A DNA stretch of 64,000 nt. It comes from Okapia johnstoni (taxonomy: Eukaryota; Chordata; Mammalia; Artiodactyla; Giraffidae). Under the pieces are notes generated by a model that worked only from the letters and a program-made list of their open reading frames with translations, did no database searches and was not told the origin of the DNA. Shown one piece after another: positions 21,700 to 32,313 of this stretch. Numbering within the stretch: position 1 is the stretch's first letter; every line of letters begins with the position of its first letter. Location: the NCBI GenBank assembly GCA_024291935.2, contig CM044309.1, positions 31,892,001 to 31,956,000 of the forward strand. The letters are read 5' to 3'. The translations under genes and the position numbers were made by a program.

Positions 21700-22082
21700 G
21701 AGAGTCTTGCAGCCTGGTGTGATTATATTCCTCTTTGTCAAATATTTCACTTGTGCTCCTTGAAGAACCCCCTCTTGTGTGAGGTTTATATGTCTCTGCC
21801 CTGTTGAACTCAGGAGTGGCTATGTAAACTTGTTTTCTTTAATGGAATACATATGTCATGTATGTAGTAATGTAGATGGAAGTAACATGTGTCACTTCCA
21901 AAATGAACATTTTAGATTTAGCACGTTTCTTCTCTCTGTTATGATGGCCACAGATTTGTTGGAGATGGAGGATGTTCTGTCAGCCTAAGTCTGGAATGAC
22001 CAGTATTTGCAGCAGTAATTGATCATGCATTGTGAGCAAGAAATAAACCTTTGTTTTAAGCCACTGTAATTTGGGGGAATCA
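21700..22082 (+). repeat. Old LTR-type repeat, probably MaLR
   Basis: The 3' end 'gagcaagaaataaacctttg' followed by 'ttttaagccactgtaatttg' is a frequent mammalian LTR terminus with an AATAAA signal. The family is not certain. Confidence 0.5.
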
Positions 22083-22205
22083 TGTTCTTGCAGGAGACGC
22101 AGGTTCGATTCCTGGTCAGGAAACTAAGATTCTACATACCACACAGCACGGCCAAAAAAAAAAAAAGAAAAGAAAAATAAAATTTAAAAATCAATAAATA
22201 AAAGA
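22083..22205 (+). mobile_element. CHR-2 SINE, 5'-truncated
   Basis: Only the 3' part remains: 'ggttcgattcctggtcagga', 'cacacagcacggccaaaa', then a long A-rich tail. Confidence 0.75.
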
Positions 22206-22394
22206 TGTATAGTGAGTCCAGGGAGCAGATACTAAAGGAGGCAGTGTCTGGAAAGGAAGGAGAATTTAGATCACATGGAAACTTGCAAGTCATATTTAAG
22301 ACTTAATATTAAGATTAATCTGAAGAGTCAATGGAAAATTCATTGAAGGGATTTAGGGACAATGCTTCCTCTTCCACTAATACCCTCCCTACTC

Positions 22395-22660
22395 AGCTCT
22401 TCATCTTATCCACTCAGTGGCCTTTTCTTCTTTAAACTCAGATTGAACTTTATGGACCCTCCCTAGGCAGATATAGCTCCTTCCTCTCTTAACTTACCCT
22501 TTATTCATACATATGGGGTCGCAAAGAGTCAGACACGACTGAGCGACTGAACTGAACTGATCCCTGAACACATTTATTTTGTGCTTATTTATTTTCCTGC
22601 CTTTCCCACAACTGAAGACTGAAAAGTCCCAAGGCCGGGTCTTGTCTTTTACCAGCTTTG
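22395..22660 (+). repeat. L2 LINE fragment, with a BovB tail inside
   Basis: 'accctccctaggcagatata' and, past the small insertion, 'gtgcttatttattttcctgc' follow L2 sense order. Confidence 0.5.
22513..22561 (+). mobile_element. BovB tail-only insertion
   Basis: About 49 bases of the BovB 3' terminus: 'atggggtcgcaaagagtcag' to 'gactgaactgaactgat'. It interrupts an L2. No clear target duplication was found. Confidence 0.8.
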
Positions 22661-22996
22661 TATGGAAGGCAGAGTTCTAAGCTGACCCTCAGTGGCCCAT
22701 GTGCTATGCTGTATAATCTCCCCACCCCTCACCTGAGTGTGAGTGGAACCTGTGGCTAGGAGTGGGTATCACCTCTGCAATTAGGTCACTAACCAGTTAG
22801 CTGACTTGGTTAATGAGTTAATCAAAGGGGAGATTATCCAGGACAAGCCAGACTGGCCTGGGAGCAAATAGCCAAGTTGTGAACTGCCTACTGGAATCAC
22901 ATGGTAAGGATGTGTGTGACCTCTACTAGTGGAAATGAAGTCTTCCAATAACCACTGAGCCTGGACGAAGACCCCAAACCTCAGATTAGAATCACA

Positions 22997-23197
22997 GCTT
23001 CCCTGGTGGCTCAGATGGTAAAGAACCTGCCTGCGATGCTGGAGACCCAAGTTCGATCCCTGGGTCGAGAAGATCCTCTAGAGAAGGGAATGGCTACACA
23101 CTCCAGTATTCTTGCCTGGAGAATTCCATGGACAGAGGGGCCTGGCGGGCTACAGTCCATGAGATCACAAAGAGTCGGACACTGCTCAGTGACTGAT
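22997..23197 (+). mobile_element. Bov-tA SINE
   Basis: Sense copy from 'cagcttccctggtggctcag' to 'cggacactgctcagtgactg', inside the MLT1-like LTR. Confidence 0.9.
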
Positions 23198-23268
23198 TCT
23201 AATTTCTAATGTAAATTTCTAATTTACATTACTAATTCCAACTTCTAATGTAAATAAAATGTAACATT
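23198..23268. repeat. Local TTCTAATGTAAA duplication with inverted copy
   Basis: Between two Bov-tA copies, 'ttctaatgtaaat' occurs twice (about 23209 and 23243) with an inverted 'atttacatta' between. It is likely an expanded SINE tail. Confidence 0.7.
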
Positions 23269-23475
23269 GGGCTTCCCAGGTAGCCTTAGTAGTAAAGAAT
23301 TCACCTGCCAATGCAGGAGACATAAGAGACATAGGTTTAATCCCTGGGTTGGGAAGATCCCTTGGAGTAGGAAATGGCCACCCACTCCAATATTCTTGCC
23401 TGAAAAGTCCCATGTCAGAGGAGCCTGGCAGGTTATAGTCCATAGGTTTGCAGAGTCAGACACGACTGAAGTGAC
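23269..23475 (+). mobile_element. Bov-tA SINE
   Basis: Second sense copy in the same LTR, from 'gggcttcccaggtagcctta' to 'cagacacgactgaagtgact'. Confidence 0.9.
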
Positions 23476-23679
23476 TTTGCACGCCTGGCCAACACCTTGA
23501 TTTCAGCTTAGTGAGATCTGAGTGGAGAACGCAGGTAGCTCACACCTGGACTCCTGACCTGTGGAAACTGTGAGACAATACAATTGTGGTGTTTGCACTG
23601 CTGGGATTGTGGTAATTTGTTATGTAGCAAGAACACAGCAGTGGAAAACTAATACACGATGTGATTGTTTGCCTGTACG

Positions 23680-23800
23680 AAAGTTACCTACCTTCTCTGA
23701 ACCTCATTTCCATCATCTGTGAAGTGAGCATGATAATTATATCCCCTGTTGTTGATTTCAAATAGATAATATATGCAGACTACCTAGTATCTTCCGAATG
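23680..23800 (+). repeat. MIR SINE fragment
   Basis: 'taccttctctgaacctcatt' and 'catcatctgtgaagtgagca' match the MIR core in sense. Confidence 0.7.
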
Positions 23801-24399
23801 GATTAATTACTCTCTCTGTTGCCTCTGCCCCACCAACCCCACTGTCTATGCCAGTGCTTTTCTGGAACATTCTGCCTAAGTGCCCCTTCAAAAGCCAGCA
23901 CAGGCATTCAGGCTGCCATAGGTGTCATTTGCCTAGCAGCCTGTCCTAAGGGCCAGTGTTCTGATGAAAATTACTATTGTAATGCATAACCGTGAGGAAA
24001 CCAGAACAAAATTGCTTTGGGAGCCTTTGTGTGATTAACATTTCAGCTGTTTTTGGAGTCTTTTCCCTATCATTTCCTGTTTTAAAAAATTAATGGGCTG
24101 ATCTCTTTATTATTGAAAAGCAAGCAGGGAAAGTTCAGCTAGAGCATAAAGAAATAGTTCTGTATGATTCCAATAAACATTTCTGAGTAGGAAGAATATT
24201 TGGAAGACTTTTTTTTTAATTCAAATGCTCTTTTAATCCCTACAACTTTTTCTCTTGAAGTCACTTCTCCCAACCCCACCTCCTTACTCACTGTTTATCC
24301 CTCCCCTGTTTTGGGGATAAAAGACATTTGAGTCAAGAACATTGTGACTTTATAATCATGCCAGTGGTATTGTGTTTGACAGTATTGTGAGACCCACTG
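23801..24399. other. Unassigned sequence
   Basis: No gene or named repeat is recognised. Confidence 0.3.
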
Positions 24400-24560
24400 A
24401 ATCAGAGTTTTAGAGTCTAAAGAGACTTTGCAGGCCCTGTAGCTTCATTCTCTCATTTTACAGATGAGAAAACTGAGGTTTGGGAGTTCAACTGGCCAAG
24501 AAGACACAGTTAATTAGTGACTAAAGTTTTCTCTGAAGGAACCCAAATCTCCTGACATAA
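24400..24560 (-). repeat. MIR-type SINE fragment
   Basis: 'ctctcattttacagatgaga' then 'aaactgaggtttgggag' is the antisense MIR core, followed by 'acccaaatctcctgacat'. Confidence 0.7.
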
Positions 24561-24633
24561 CTTTCCTCAAGTCACCTGCACTGATTACTTTTGTGTTTGT
24601 GTATGGAGATTTAAAGCCTGCTCCTTCAGTACA

Positions 24634-24705
24634 GGCCCTATAGCTCAGGGGCTAGAGCACTGGTCTTGTAAACCAGGGATCATGAGTTCATATCTTGCTG
24701 GGCCT
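24634..24705 (+). tRNA. tRNA-Thr(TGT)-like pseudogene
   Basis: A cloverleaf is recognisable. The D arm and A box are 'tagctcaggggctagagca'. The anticodon stem CTGGT/ACCAG encloses loop CTTGTAA, giving anticodon TGT. The T loop is 'ttcatat'. It resembles mammalian tRNA-Thr(TGT) genes that start GGCCCTA. Decay is clear: the 3' acceptor strand reads TGGGCCT with one G lost, so the acceptor helix is out of register, and the T stem has one mismatch and two G-T pairs. The B box (gagttcatatc) is degraded. No intron and no encoded CCA. It is not a SINE head: the SINEs here are of a different, tRNA-Glu-like type. Confidence 0.6.
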
Positions 24706-24727
24706 GATGAGCAGTTCTCTTACTCTT

Positions 24728-24945
24728 TGGGCTTCCTGGTGGCTCAGATGGTAAAGATTCTGCCCGCAATGCAGCAGACTTGGGTTTGATCCTTGGGTTG
24801 GGAAGATCCCCTGGAGGAGGACATGGCAACCCACTCTAATATTCTTGCCTGGAGAATCCCGGTAGACAGAGGAGCCTGGCCGGCTACAGTCCATGGGGTT
24901 GCAAAGAGTCAGACATGACTGAACGACTAAGCACAGCACAGCACA
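24728..24945 (+). mobile_element. Bov-tA SINE
   Basis: Sense copy from 'tgggcttcctggtggctcag' to 'catgactgaacgactaagca', ending in a short CAGCA repeat. It starts 22 bp past the tRNA-like pseudogene. Confidence 0.9.
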
Positions 24946-24998
24946 CAATCATCATAAGATTTAACTGTCTTTGAATAGTTAGCAAAAGGATATGTAAT

Positions 24999-25234
24999 AA
25001 AGTCACTCAGTCATGTCTGACTCTTTGCGACCCCATGGACTGTAGCCCTTCAGGTTCCTCTGTCCGCTGGAATTCTCCAGGCCAGAATAGTGGAGTGGGC
25101 AGCCATTTCCTTCTCCAGGGGATCTTCCCAACCCAGGGATTGAACGCAGTTCTCCCACATTGCAGGTGGATTCTTTACCAGCTGAGCTTTATCATGGAAG
25201 CTTTACCAGAAAGCTTTTTTACCAGGGAAGCCCA
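24999..25234 (-). mobile_element. Bov-tA SINE
   Basis: Antisense copy from 'aagtcactcagtcatgtctg' to 'accagggaagccc'. About 35 extra bases with two 'gaagcttt'-like strings lie near its head. Confidence 0.85.
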
Positions 25235-25355
25235 AGAATACAGGAATGGGTAGCCTATCCATTCTCCAGCAGATCTTCCCAACCCAGGAATCAAACTGGG
25301 GTCTCCTGCATTGCAGGTGGGTTCTTTACGAGCAGAGCTACCAGGGAAGCCCTAA
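25235..25355 (-). mobile_element. Bov-tA half unit
   Basis: A ~120-bp antisense unit from 'aagaatacaggaatgggtag' to 'gctaccagggaagccct', directly joined to the previous copy. The pair looks like a dimeric Bov-tA. Confidence 0.85.
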
Positions 25356-26032
25356 CAAAAGAATACCTTCTGCATATATAATAATATCATTTATTAATCC
25401 CTACTTTGAAATTTTCTTTTCCTGCTTTAAAGCTGGTGTTTTTTTACCTTTTTTTTTTTTTTGGTGGATTTTGAAATTTTTGTATGCCTTAGGCATGCTG
25501 CTTTTGGTTCTTAGTAGAAAAAAAGAGTCTATCTTTGTATCTTAATCTTTTATAAAAATTTAACCATCTGTAATTACATTTTCCTTAACAACTTCAAAAG
25601 ATAATTAAGAAGTAGTGTAGTATTTAAACTGCTGCAGTATTTGCTCTCAAGAAGTATCTAGAAATAAGCCTGTGCTTCTCTCACATGATTAGTTTTGTAT
25701 TTTAAAGCTACTGTTAGTAGCTTCTGAAATCCAAACAAATCTCTCTTTTAAAAGACCACTTTATTAAAAAGTGCAATTAGACAAACCACATCTCATAGTT
25801 ATCTGACTTAACATGAGCATCAGTATATCTTACTCAAACTTGAAATGTGTTCAGAAGCACAGCAGACATCAGCCTGCTTATGTAGTTTCAAACTACATAA
25901 AATAAACCAAAATGCACCACTTCCATGATAAGAAAATAAGAAGAAAATAACAGCTGCAGATATTGTATTTCCTGCTTTAAACTAAAAGGCCATTAAAAAT
26001 ACTTCCATTTACAAACATTTCTAATTTTTCTG
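25356..26032. other. Unassigned AT-rich sequence
   Basis: Contains a T-run near 25451 and a perfect 11-bp-arm palindrome at 25878-25900. No gene recognised. Confidence 0.4.
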
Positions 26033-27622
26033 AATTCAGTTCAGTTCAGTCGCTCAGTCGTGCCGACTCTTTGCGACCCCATGAATTGTAGCACGCCAGG
26101 CCTCCCTGTCCATCACCAACTCCCGGAATCCGCCCAAACCCATGTCCATCGAGTCGGTGATGCCATCCAACCATCTAATCCTCTGTCATCCCCTTCTCCT
26201 CCTGCCCCCAATCCTTCCCAGCATTAGGGTCTTTTCCAATGAGTCAACTCTTCACATGAGGTGGCCAAAGTATTGGAGTTTCAGCTTCAACATCAGTCCT
26301 TCCAATGAACACCCACGACTGATCTCCTTTAGGATGGACTGGTTGGATCGCCTTGCAGTCCAAGGGACTCTCAAGAGTCTTCTCCAACACCACAGTTCAA
26401 AAGCATCAATTCTTCGGTGCTCAGCTTTCTTCACCGTCCAGCTCTCACATCCATACATGACCACTGGAAAAACCATAGTCTTGACTACACGGACCTTTGT
26501 TGGTAAAGTAATGTCTCTGCTTTTCAATATGCTATCTAGGTTGGTCATAACCTTCCTTCCAAGGAGTAAGCGTCTTTTTAATTTCATGGCTGCAATCACT
26601 ATCAACAGTGATTTTAGAGCCCCCAGAAATAAAGTCTGACACTGTTTCCACTGTTTCCACATCTATTTGCCATGAAGTGATGGGACCAGATGCCATGATC
26701 TTAGTTTTCTGAACGTTGAGCTTTAAGCCAACTTTTTCACTCTCCTCTTTCACTTTCATCAAGAGGCTCTTTAGTTCTTCTTCACTTTCTGCCATAAGGG
26801 TGGTGTCATCCGCATATCTGAGGTTATTGATATTTCTCCCAGCAATCTTGATTCCAGCTTGTGTTTCTTCCAGCCCAGCGTTTCTCATGATGTACTCTGC
26901 ATAGAAGTTAAATAAGCATGGTGACAATATACAGCCTTAACATACTCTTCCTATTTGGAACCAGTCTGTTGTTCCATGTCCAGTTCTAACTGTTGCTTCC
27001 TGACCTGCATACAGGTTTCTCAAGAGACAGGTCAGATGGTCTGGTATTCCCATCTCTTGAAGAATTTTCCAGTTTATTGTGATCCACACAGTCAAAGGCT
27101 TTGGCATAGTCAATAAAGCAGAAAGAGATGTTTTCCTAGAACTCTTGCTTTTTCAGTGATCCAGCGGATGTTGACAATTTGACCTCTGGTTCCTCTGCCT
27201 TTTCTAAAACCAGCTTGAACATCTGCAAATTCACGGTTCACGTATTGCTGAAGCCTGGCTTGGAGAATTTTGAGCATTACTTTACTAGCGTGTGAGATGA
27301 GTGCAGTTGTGCGGTAGTTTGAGCATTCTTTGGCATTGCCTTTCTTAGGGATTGGAATGAAAACTGACCTTTTCCAGTCCTGTGGCCACTGCTGAGTTTT
27401 CCAGATTTTCTGGCATATCGAGTGCAGCACTTTCACAGCATCATCTTTGAGGATTTGAATTAGCTCAACTGGACTTCCATCACCTCCACTAGCTTTGTTT
27501 GTAGTGATGCTTTCTAAGGCCCACTTGACTTCACGTTCCGGGATGTCTGGGTCTAGGTGAGTGATCACACCATCGTGATTATCTGAGCTGTGAAGATCTT
27601 TTTTGTACAGTTCTTCTGTGTT
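26033..27622 (-). mobile_element. BovB LINE, 5'-truncated and frameshifted
   Basis: Antisense BovB from 'ttcagttcagttcagtcgct' to about 'ttttttgtacagttcttctg'. Conceptual reading gives the RT domain in three overlapping pieces (27667-27110, 26927-26532, 26662-26252). The catalytic box YADD is intact (around 26815). Small indels near 26937-26960 and 27058-27075 break the frame. No target duplication was recognised. Confidence 0.92.
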
Positions 27623-27683
27623 CATCCAAAGACAAGACTCATCATTGCTCAGAAGGACACATACCACCAGTTCAATACAATTA

Positions 27684-27762
27684 TTGGCTTGGCCAAAAAG
27701 TTTGTTTGTGGTTTTTGTAACATCTTATGGAAAAACCTGAACAAATTTCTTGGCCAATCCAA
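27684..27762. mobile_element. Mariner-type MITE, 79 bp
   Basis: The terminal inverted repeats 'ttggcttggccaaaaagttt' and 'aacaaatttcttggccaatc' are near-complementary, with little between. TA dinucleotides flank it at 27682-27683 and 27763-27764. It resembles an internally deleted mariner of the bovine/primate Mariner1 type. Confidence 0.8.
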
Positions 27763-27764
27763 TA

Positions 27765-28334
27765 CATCAGCTAAACCTCACAGCATCTTTCAGGATTCAG
27801 CTGAGGGCCTAGCTTTGTGGAGTTTTCTCCCTTCTCAGACCTACTATAACACTTGTGTTTCATCTAGCTCATGGCTGGGTACCATCTTGTATTATTTTCT
27901 AGCTGCTTTCTGTTGGAAAATACTTTCATACCTTCAGGAATAGTAAACTTGAAGAAGCATCTGTTAGCTTGTCTCTGAGTTAAGAAGGGAGCCCCTCTAA
28001 GCAGAAGCATTAATGCTGTGAATTATCCTATGTACACCATCAAATAGTTGCCTTGTCTTTAATAGCTCAGGTGGCCACACTGCTTTTTCAGGCCTTTTGG
28101 TCTATATCCAGGTTGAATCAGTGCTTACTGATCTGATCTGAACTAATTCTCCTCTTTTCCAAAGCCATCAATTACTGGTTGAACTCCAACTTTATTCAAA
28201 GTTCTATTTTCTCAAAGAGAAAAAGCATCTATAAAGTTTAGAATAAAGGGATTAGATTAATAAATGCAATTTTTAAAAAATAAATAAAGGTATAAGTTTA
28301 ATTCCCTAGGTTCCTTTTCCTTAAATACCCCTTG
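27765..28334. other. Unassigned sequence
   Basis: The first ~180 bases have an L2-like flavour, but I would not assign them. Confidence 0.3.
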
Positions 28335-28655
28335 CTGCATTTTAAAAATCAAAGTATAGTTGATTTACAATGTTGTGCTGGTTTCAGGTACGCATGCGTG
28401 CCTAGTTGCTCAGTCGTGTCTGACTCTTTGTGACCCCATGGACTGTAGCCCACCAGTCTCCTCTGTCCATGGGATTTTTCAGACAAGAGTACTGGAATGG
28501 ATGTCATTTCCTCCTCTAGGGGATCTTCCCTTACCCAGGGATTGAACCCGAGTCTCCTGTGTCTCCTGCATAGCAGGCAGATTCTTTACCTTCTGAGCCA
28601 TGAGGCCTCATCAGTTTCAGGTATATAGCAAAGTGATTCATATTCCTGAATAAAT
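28335..28655 (-). mobile_element. L1 3' terminus, split by a Bov-tA
   Basis: 'tcaaagtatagttgatttac' with 'aatgttgtgctggtttcagg', then past the SINE 'gtatatagcaaagtgattca', are consecutive antisense L1 3' UTR blocks. Confidence 0.75.
28391..28613 (-). mobile_element. Bov-tA SINE
   Basis: Antisense copy from 'cctagttgctcagtcgtgtc' to 'ccttctgagccatgaggcc'. The duplication gtttcaggta is exact at 28381-28390 and 28614-28623. Confidence 0.9.
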
Positions 28656-28714
28656 ACACATCAAAAATGTAAACTTTTTTGGCGACAGAACATTAAAGTT
28701 CAAATCAAAGACCA

Positions 28715-28885
28715 GTACTTCTACACAGTCCCAGTGTGACCCCAGGAAATTATTTAATCTTGCTGCCTGTTTTCTTGTAGGTAACATAAGGATAACAATA
28801 GTACCCACGCCTTACATGGCTAAAATAAATAACTCAATGTTATTAAATTAAGAGCAGTGTCTGACAAATCATATGGCCTAGATAG
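28715..28885 (+). repeat. MIR SINE
   Basis: 'cccagtgtgaccccaggaaa', 'ggataacaatagtacccacg' and 'taagagcagtgtctgacaaa' follow the MIR consensus in sense. Confidence 0.7.
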
Positions 28886-29302
28886 TCTTCTAAAATACTT
28901 TTTAACACAGTATTTGTGCCTCCTTATGCTATTAGAAGGCACATAGGAAAAGTGCTAGAGAGAAATATCAAAATAGTAATGGTGATGATCTCAAGGTATT
29001 GAAATTAGGAATGATTTTTAAAATTTTGTTCTCTATCTTTTCCATAGCTTCAGAAATTTCCCCCCAAATATGTACTTTATTCTTATGTTTAAACATAGCA
29101 GGAAAAACATGTTTAAAAAGTCACATGAAGGAAGGCAAAATCCAGAGGTTTTTTTCCCCCCTTGAACTGCTGGATAAATGTACAGAATGGGAATCCTGAA
29201 TACTTTCAAAGAATAGCTTCTTTTAAAGAAAGAGATAGTTTGAAGGTCTAATTAACTAGCTTGAAGATCTAATTAACTATGTACTCCAGTATATATGTAT
29301 AC
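28886..29302. other. Unassigned AT-rich, possibly an old repeat end
   Basis: 28965-29110 resembles the 3' end of an old interspersed repeat ('ttttaaaattttgttctcta'), not assignable. Confidence 0.3.
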
Positions 29303-29345
29303 TTTTTTTTCTTTCTTTTTTTTTTTTTTTTCATTCTTTTCCCCC
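29303..29345. repeat. Pyrimidine-rich (T)n tract
   Basis: Runs of T broken by single C residues, including about 18 T in a row. Confidence 0.85.
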
Positions 29346-30822
29346 TCAAAAAGAAGCGTAAGTGCTGATACTCCCTGGTTAGGAGGTAGAGCTAAAGCTG
29401 ATGAATTTTGGATCAACTGAGCAATAACTCAAGTCAGGAGACCAGTGGGAACCAAAGGCAAGTTTCAGAGAAAAGAACCAAATAAACTACAGATTGATGA
29501 TCTTGGGAGTTGGTAAAATAATTTGTAAAGGCTAAATGTTACTGCAAATCTGACAACTGGAGACACCAAAATTCATTCCATCAACTGCCAGCCAAGCAAC
29601 CCAGTTCCCTTGCAGCCTTGGGGAGTCACTTATTCCACCCAACAGACTCCCTTTCCTGTACATGTGAGTTTTAAGCTCAAATCCCCAAGTTTCTTAATGA
29701 AAATATACCTTTGAATGCTTTGAGAATTTTTCTCCTCTCATTTCCTGGCTTAGAGGAAGAAGTCTGCCTTCATGTTAAGTGTCCAAGGAATATTTACTAC
29801 CTAAGCAATTCCTACCTGGATTTTCTTAAAATAATAAGAAAGGAAAAAAAGGTACTCAGAACACTTGTAAACCTTCCCACCACATCAAAGAACATGTAGA
29901 AGTAACTGGGTAGTAACATAGTAATGACTGATAGTAGTGGCTGAGGTATATTGCTTTTGTTTTTATGGTAGCTTTGAGACCATAATCCAGGGACCCTGGA
30001 GAAAGTTACATAGAAAACTGTTACAGTTGAAGACCTATCTTTTATAAAGGAGATAGGGGCAAGATACCTACTCTGCCACTTTTAAAAGGAAAGTGATAAT
30101 TGATAATTCCTTTCATTTGAAAGGAAGCATTCTTAATTTACAACCTTTAAAAGAAACAGTCTTTATTATACTGCAGAGTATTCTAAGTGTGCATCATGGC
30201 TAATATTTTATGCATACATTTTTTCGGTTGAAGGCATTTGCCATAATTCAGCTTTAACAAACTCTGTTCTCAGCTGTAACTCAGAGCATGACATATATCC
30301 ATTGTCCAACTATAAATCTATGGTTGTTATTATACTTTTATGAATCTGATTCATGCAGGAAGCATTATCCATGCAACTTTAATTAAGAAGTTAGGAATCT
30401 CCCCATTTGAATTCCTAGCATTCTATACACTTTATTATATCTTCTCCTAAGAGCCCCAAATGAGATATTTGGATTACAGATCCTTAGAAGAATAAAATCC
30501 ATAAGCTCTAAATCAGGGATGGATAAGTGGATTTGATCCAGCTTCAGAACTGACTTTGATGGTTCAAATTGCATTGAGTCTCTTAGGATTAGATTGATCA
30601 TTAATATCTAAGTTTTGAAAGCTGTAGTTTTTTGGTATTTGCTGTTTTCAGGATGTTAAGATGCAGTCTCTTGTTGTTTGGATTGTTATTTCTGAGAAAC
30701 CCTCCAATATCTTACTTGGGTTCTTCTAAAGCCAAGATTCTGTTTAACTTGAAATTGATAGAACGAATTTAGGTAGGAAGCAGAGGGAAATCTACATAGG
30801 ACCTATTACATTAGATGGTGTT
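29346..30822. other. About 1.5 kb with no recognised gene or repeat
   Basis: No SINE, L1, MIR or L2 block stands out here, unlike the surroundings. The 62-codon frame at 29711-29899 shows no domain. Confidence 0.4.
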
Positions 30823-30833
30823 ACTTTTAATAT

Positions 30834-31067
30834 AAAGGGCTTCCCAGGTGGCACAGTGGTACAGAATCAACCTGCCAGTGCAGGAAATGCAAGAGACGGG
30901 GGTTTGATCCCTGGGTTGGGAAGATCCCCTAGAGGAAGGCATGGCAACCCACTCCAGTAATCTTGCCTGGAGAATTCCATGGACAGAGGAATCTGGCGGG
31001 CTGCAGTCCATGGGGTTGCAGAGTTGTACACGACCGAGTGCGCACACACACACACACACACAAACAC
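30834..31067 (+). mobile_element. Bov-tA SINE with (CA)n tail
   Basis: Sense copy from 'aagggcttcccaggtggcac' to 'gtacacgaccgagtgcg', then a CA run at about 31041-31061. A perfect 11-bp duplication acttttaatat is at 30823-30833 and 31068-31078. Confidence 0.93.
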
Positions 31068-31274
31068 ACTTTTAATATGATGAAATTGTGGATATTTATT
31101 TATGCCTATGCATAGATGATTTTACACAAATGCACAGAAATTGCACATCTCTAATTGGCATTGTGTCTTTAGTTTGACTGCATGTTTAGACATTGCATTC
31201 CCACCTCAGTCCTGATTTTCCATTCTAATGTTAAAAATATACACAGCATAACAATTATAATACTAGCTCTTAAA

Positions 31275-31495
31275 TACCAGCGCTGGAGTAAGGTCACTCA
31301 CTGAATGCTCGTAACTAACCAGTGAGGTTATTGCTATGATTATCCTCATTTTACAGATGAGAAGACTGAGGCAATGAGAGGTTAGGCAACTTGCCCAAGA
31401 TCACAGAGTCAGAAAATGGAAGAGCTATGAATATGAGCCCAGACAGATCTGGCTCTGAAAGTCACAATCTTAAGCATTCTTCTCTGCTGCCTGAA
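31275..31495 (-). repeat. MIR SINE
   Basis: 'cctcattttacagatgagaa', 'aggcaacttgcccaagatca' and 'agcccagacagatctggctc' form a long antisense MIR. Confidence 0.85.
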
Positions 31496-31504
31496 CTGAT
31501 ATAA

Positions 31505-31635
31505 TTCTGTCAGCACACATTTATTGAGCATTTTCAAACAGCACTGCTCTATCCGAGAAGAGAAAACATTTAAGACTGTTTGACCTCAAAGAGCTTGCAG
31601 TTGGGTCACAAAACAGGAAGTGCACACATACTCTC
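31505..31635 (-). repeat. L2 LINE 3' fragment
   Basis: 'agcacacatttattgagcat' and 'cctcaaagagcttgcagttg' are antisense L2 3' end blocks. Confidence 0.65.
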
Positions 31636-31654
31636 AGGGACTATTTTGTTAATA

Positions 31655-31870
31655 ACAGATATTGAATGATTTCTCTGTGTCAGTTGGTTGCCATACTAAT
31701 AGCTCAATCTGAATAATCACAGAAGGGGCTATTTTTTAGTCTCTGTTTTACGAGAGAGTAAACTGGAGGTAAGTAACTGAAATCCCACAGCCAGTAAGTA
31801 GCAGAGGTGAGATTTGAACCTAGACAGTCTTCATCCAGGGCCCCTGCTCCTAACCACTGTAGTCTATCCT
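31655..31870 (-). repeat. MIR SINE
   Basis: A second antisense MIR: 'aaatcccacagccagtaagt', 'ggtgagatttgaacctagac', 'gctcctaaccactgtagtct'. Confidence 0.8.
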
Positions 31871-32021
31871 GTAGTTCACTGAATGTGAACACATCTTCAA
31901 ATGGATGTGATGGATAGTCACAGACGAGTGTGGTGAGAGCTTAGTGAGAGTGGGAAGGGTAGAGGGTCCAGTTAATGAACCACTCAGCTAATTGATTAAT
32001 TCAATAATATAGATATATGTT

Positions 32022-32313
32022 ATAAATTTATTTATGTATTTGGTTTTGGCTGTGTTGGGGCTTCATTGCCATGCGTGGACTTTCTTGAGTTGCTGTGAGC
32101 CAGGGCTACTCTCTAGTTGCAGTACACAGGCTTCTCATTGCGGTGGCTTCTCTTGTTGTGTATCATGGGCTCTAGATCCACTGGCTTCACTAGTTGTGGT
32201 GCATGGGTTTAGTTGCTCTGTGGCATGTGGGACCTTCCCAGACCAGGGATTGAACCCGTGTCTCCCCTGCATTGGCAGATGGTTTCTTAACCGCTAGACC
32301 ACCAGGGAAATCC
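32022..32313 (-). mobile_element. CHR-1 SINE
   Basis: Antisense copy from 'ttggttttggctgtgttggg' to 'ctagaccaccagggaaatcc'. Target duplication not clear. Confidence 0.85.

Larger units (their letters stand above)
22661..23660 (+). repeat. MLT1-like MaLR LTR, split by two Bov-tA SINEs
   Basis: 'gagttaatcaaaggggagat' and 'ctgcctactggaatcacatg' precede the SINEs. 'ccaacaccttgatttcagct', 'ctggactcctgacctgtgga' and 'gtggtaatttgttatgtagc' follow them, ending in the 'aaaactaatacac' terminus. Confidence 0.6.

Noticed and set aside
22997..23050. tRNA-like heads of Bov-tA and CHR SINEs as tRNA genes
   Set aside because: They carry box A/B relics but are SINE promoters with no complete cloverleaf.
26142..26639. 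165-codon plus-strand frame, and the similar 47524-48093 and 48318-48683 frames
   Set aside because: They are antisense shadows of the BovB reverse transcriptase region, opened by its codon bias, and not separate genes.
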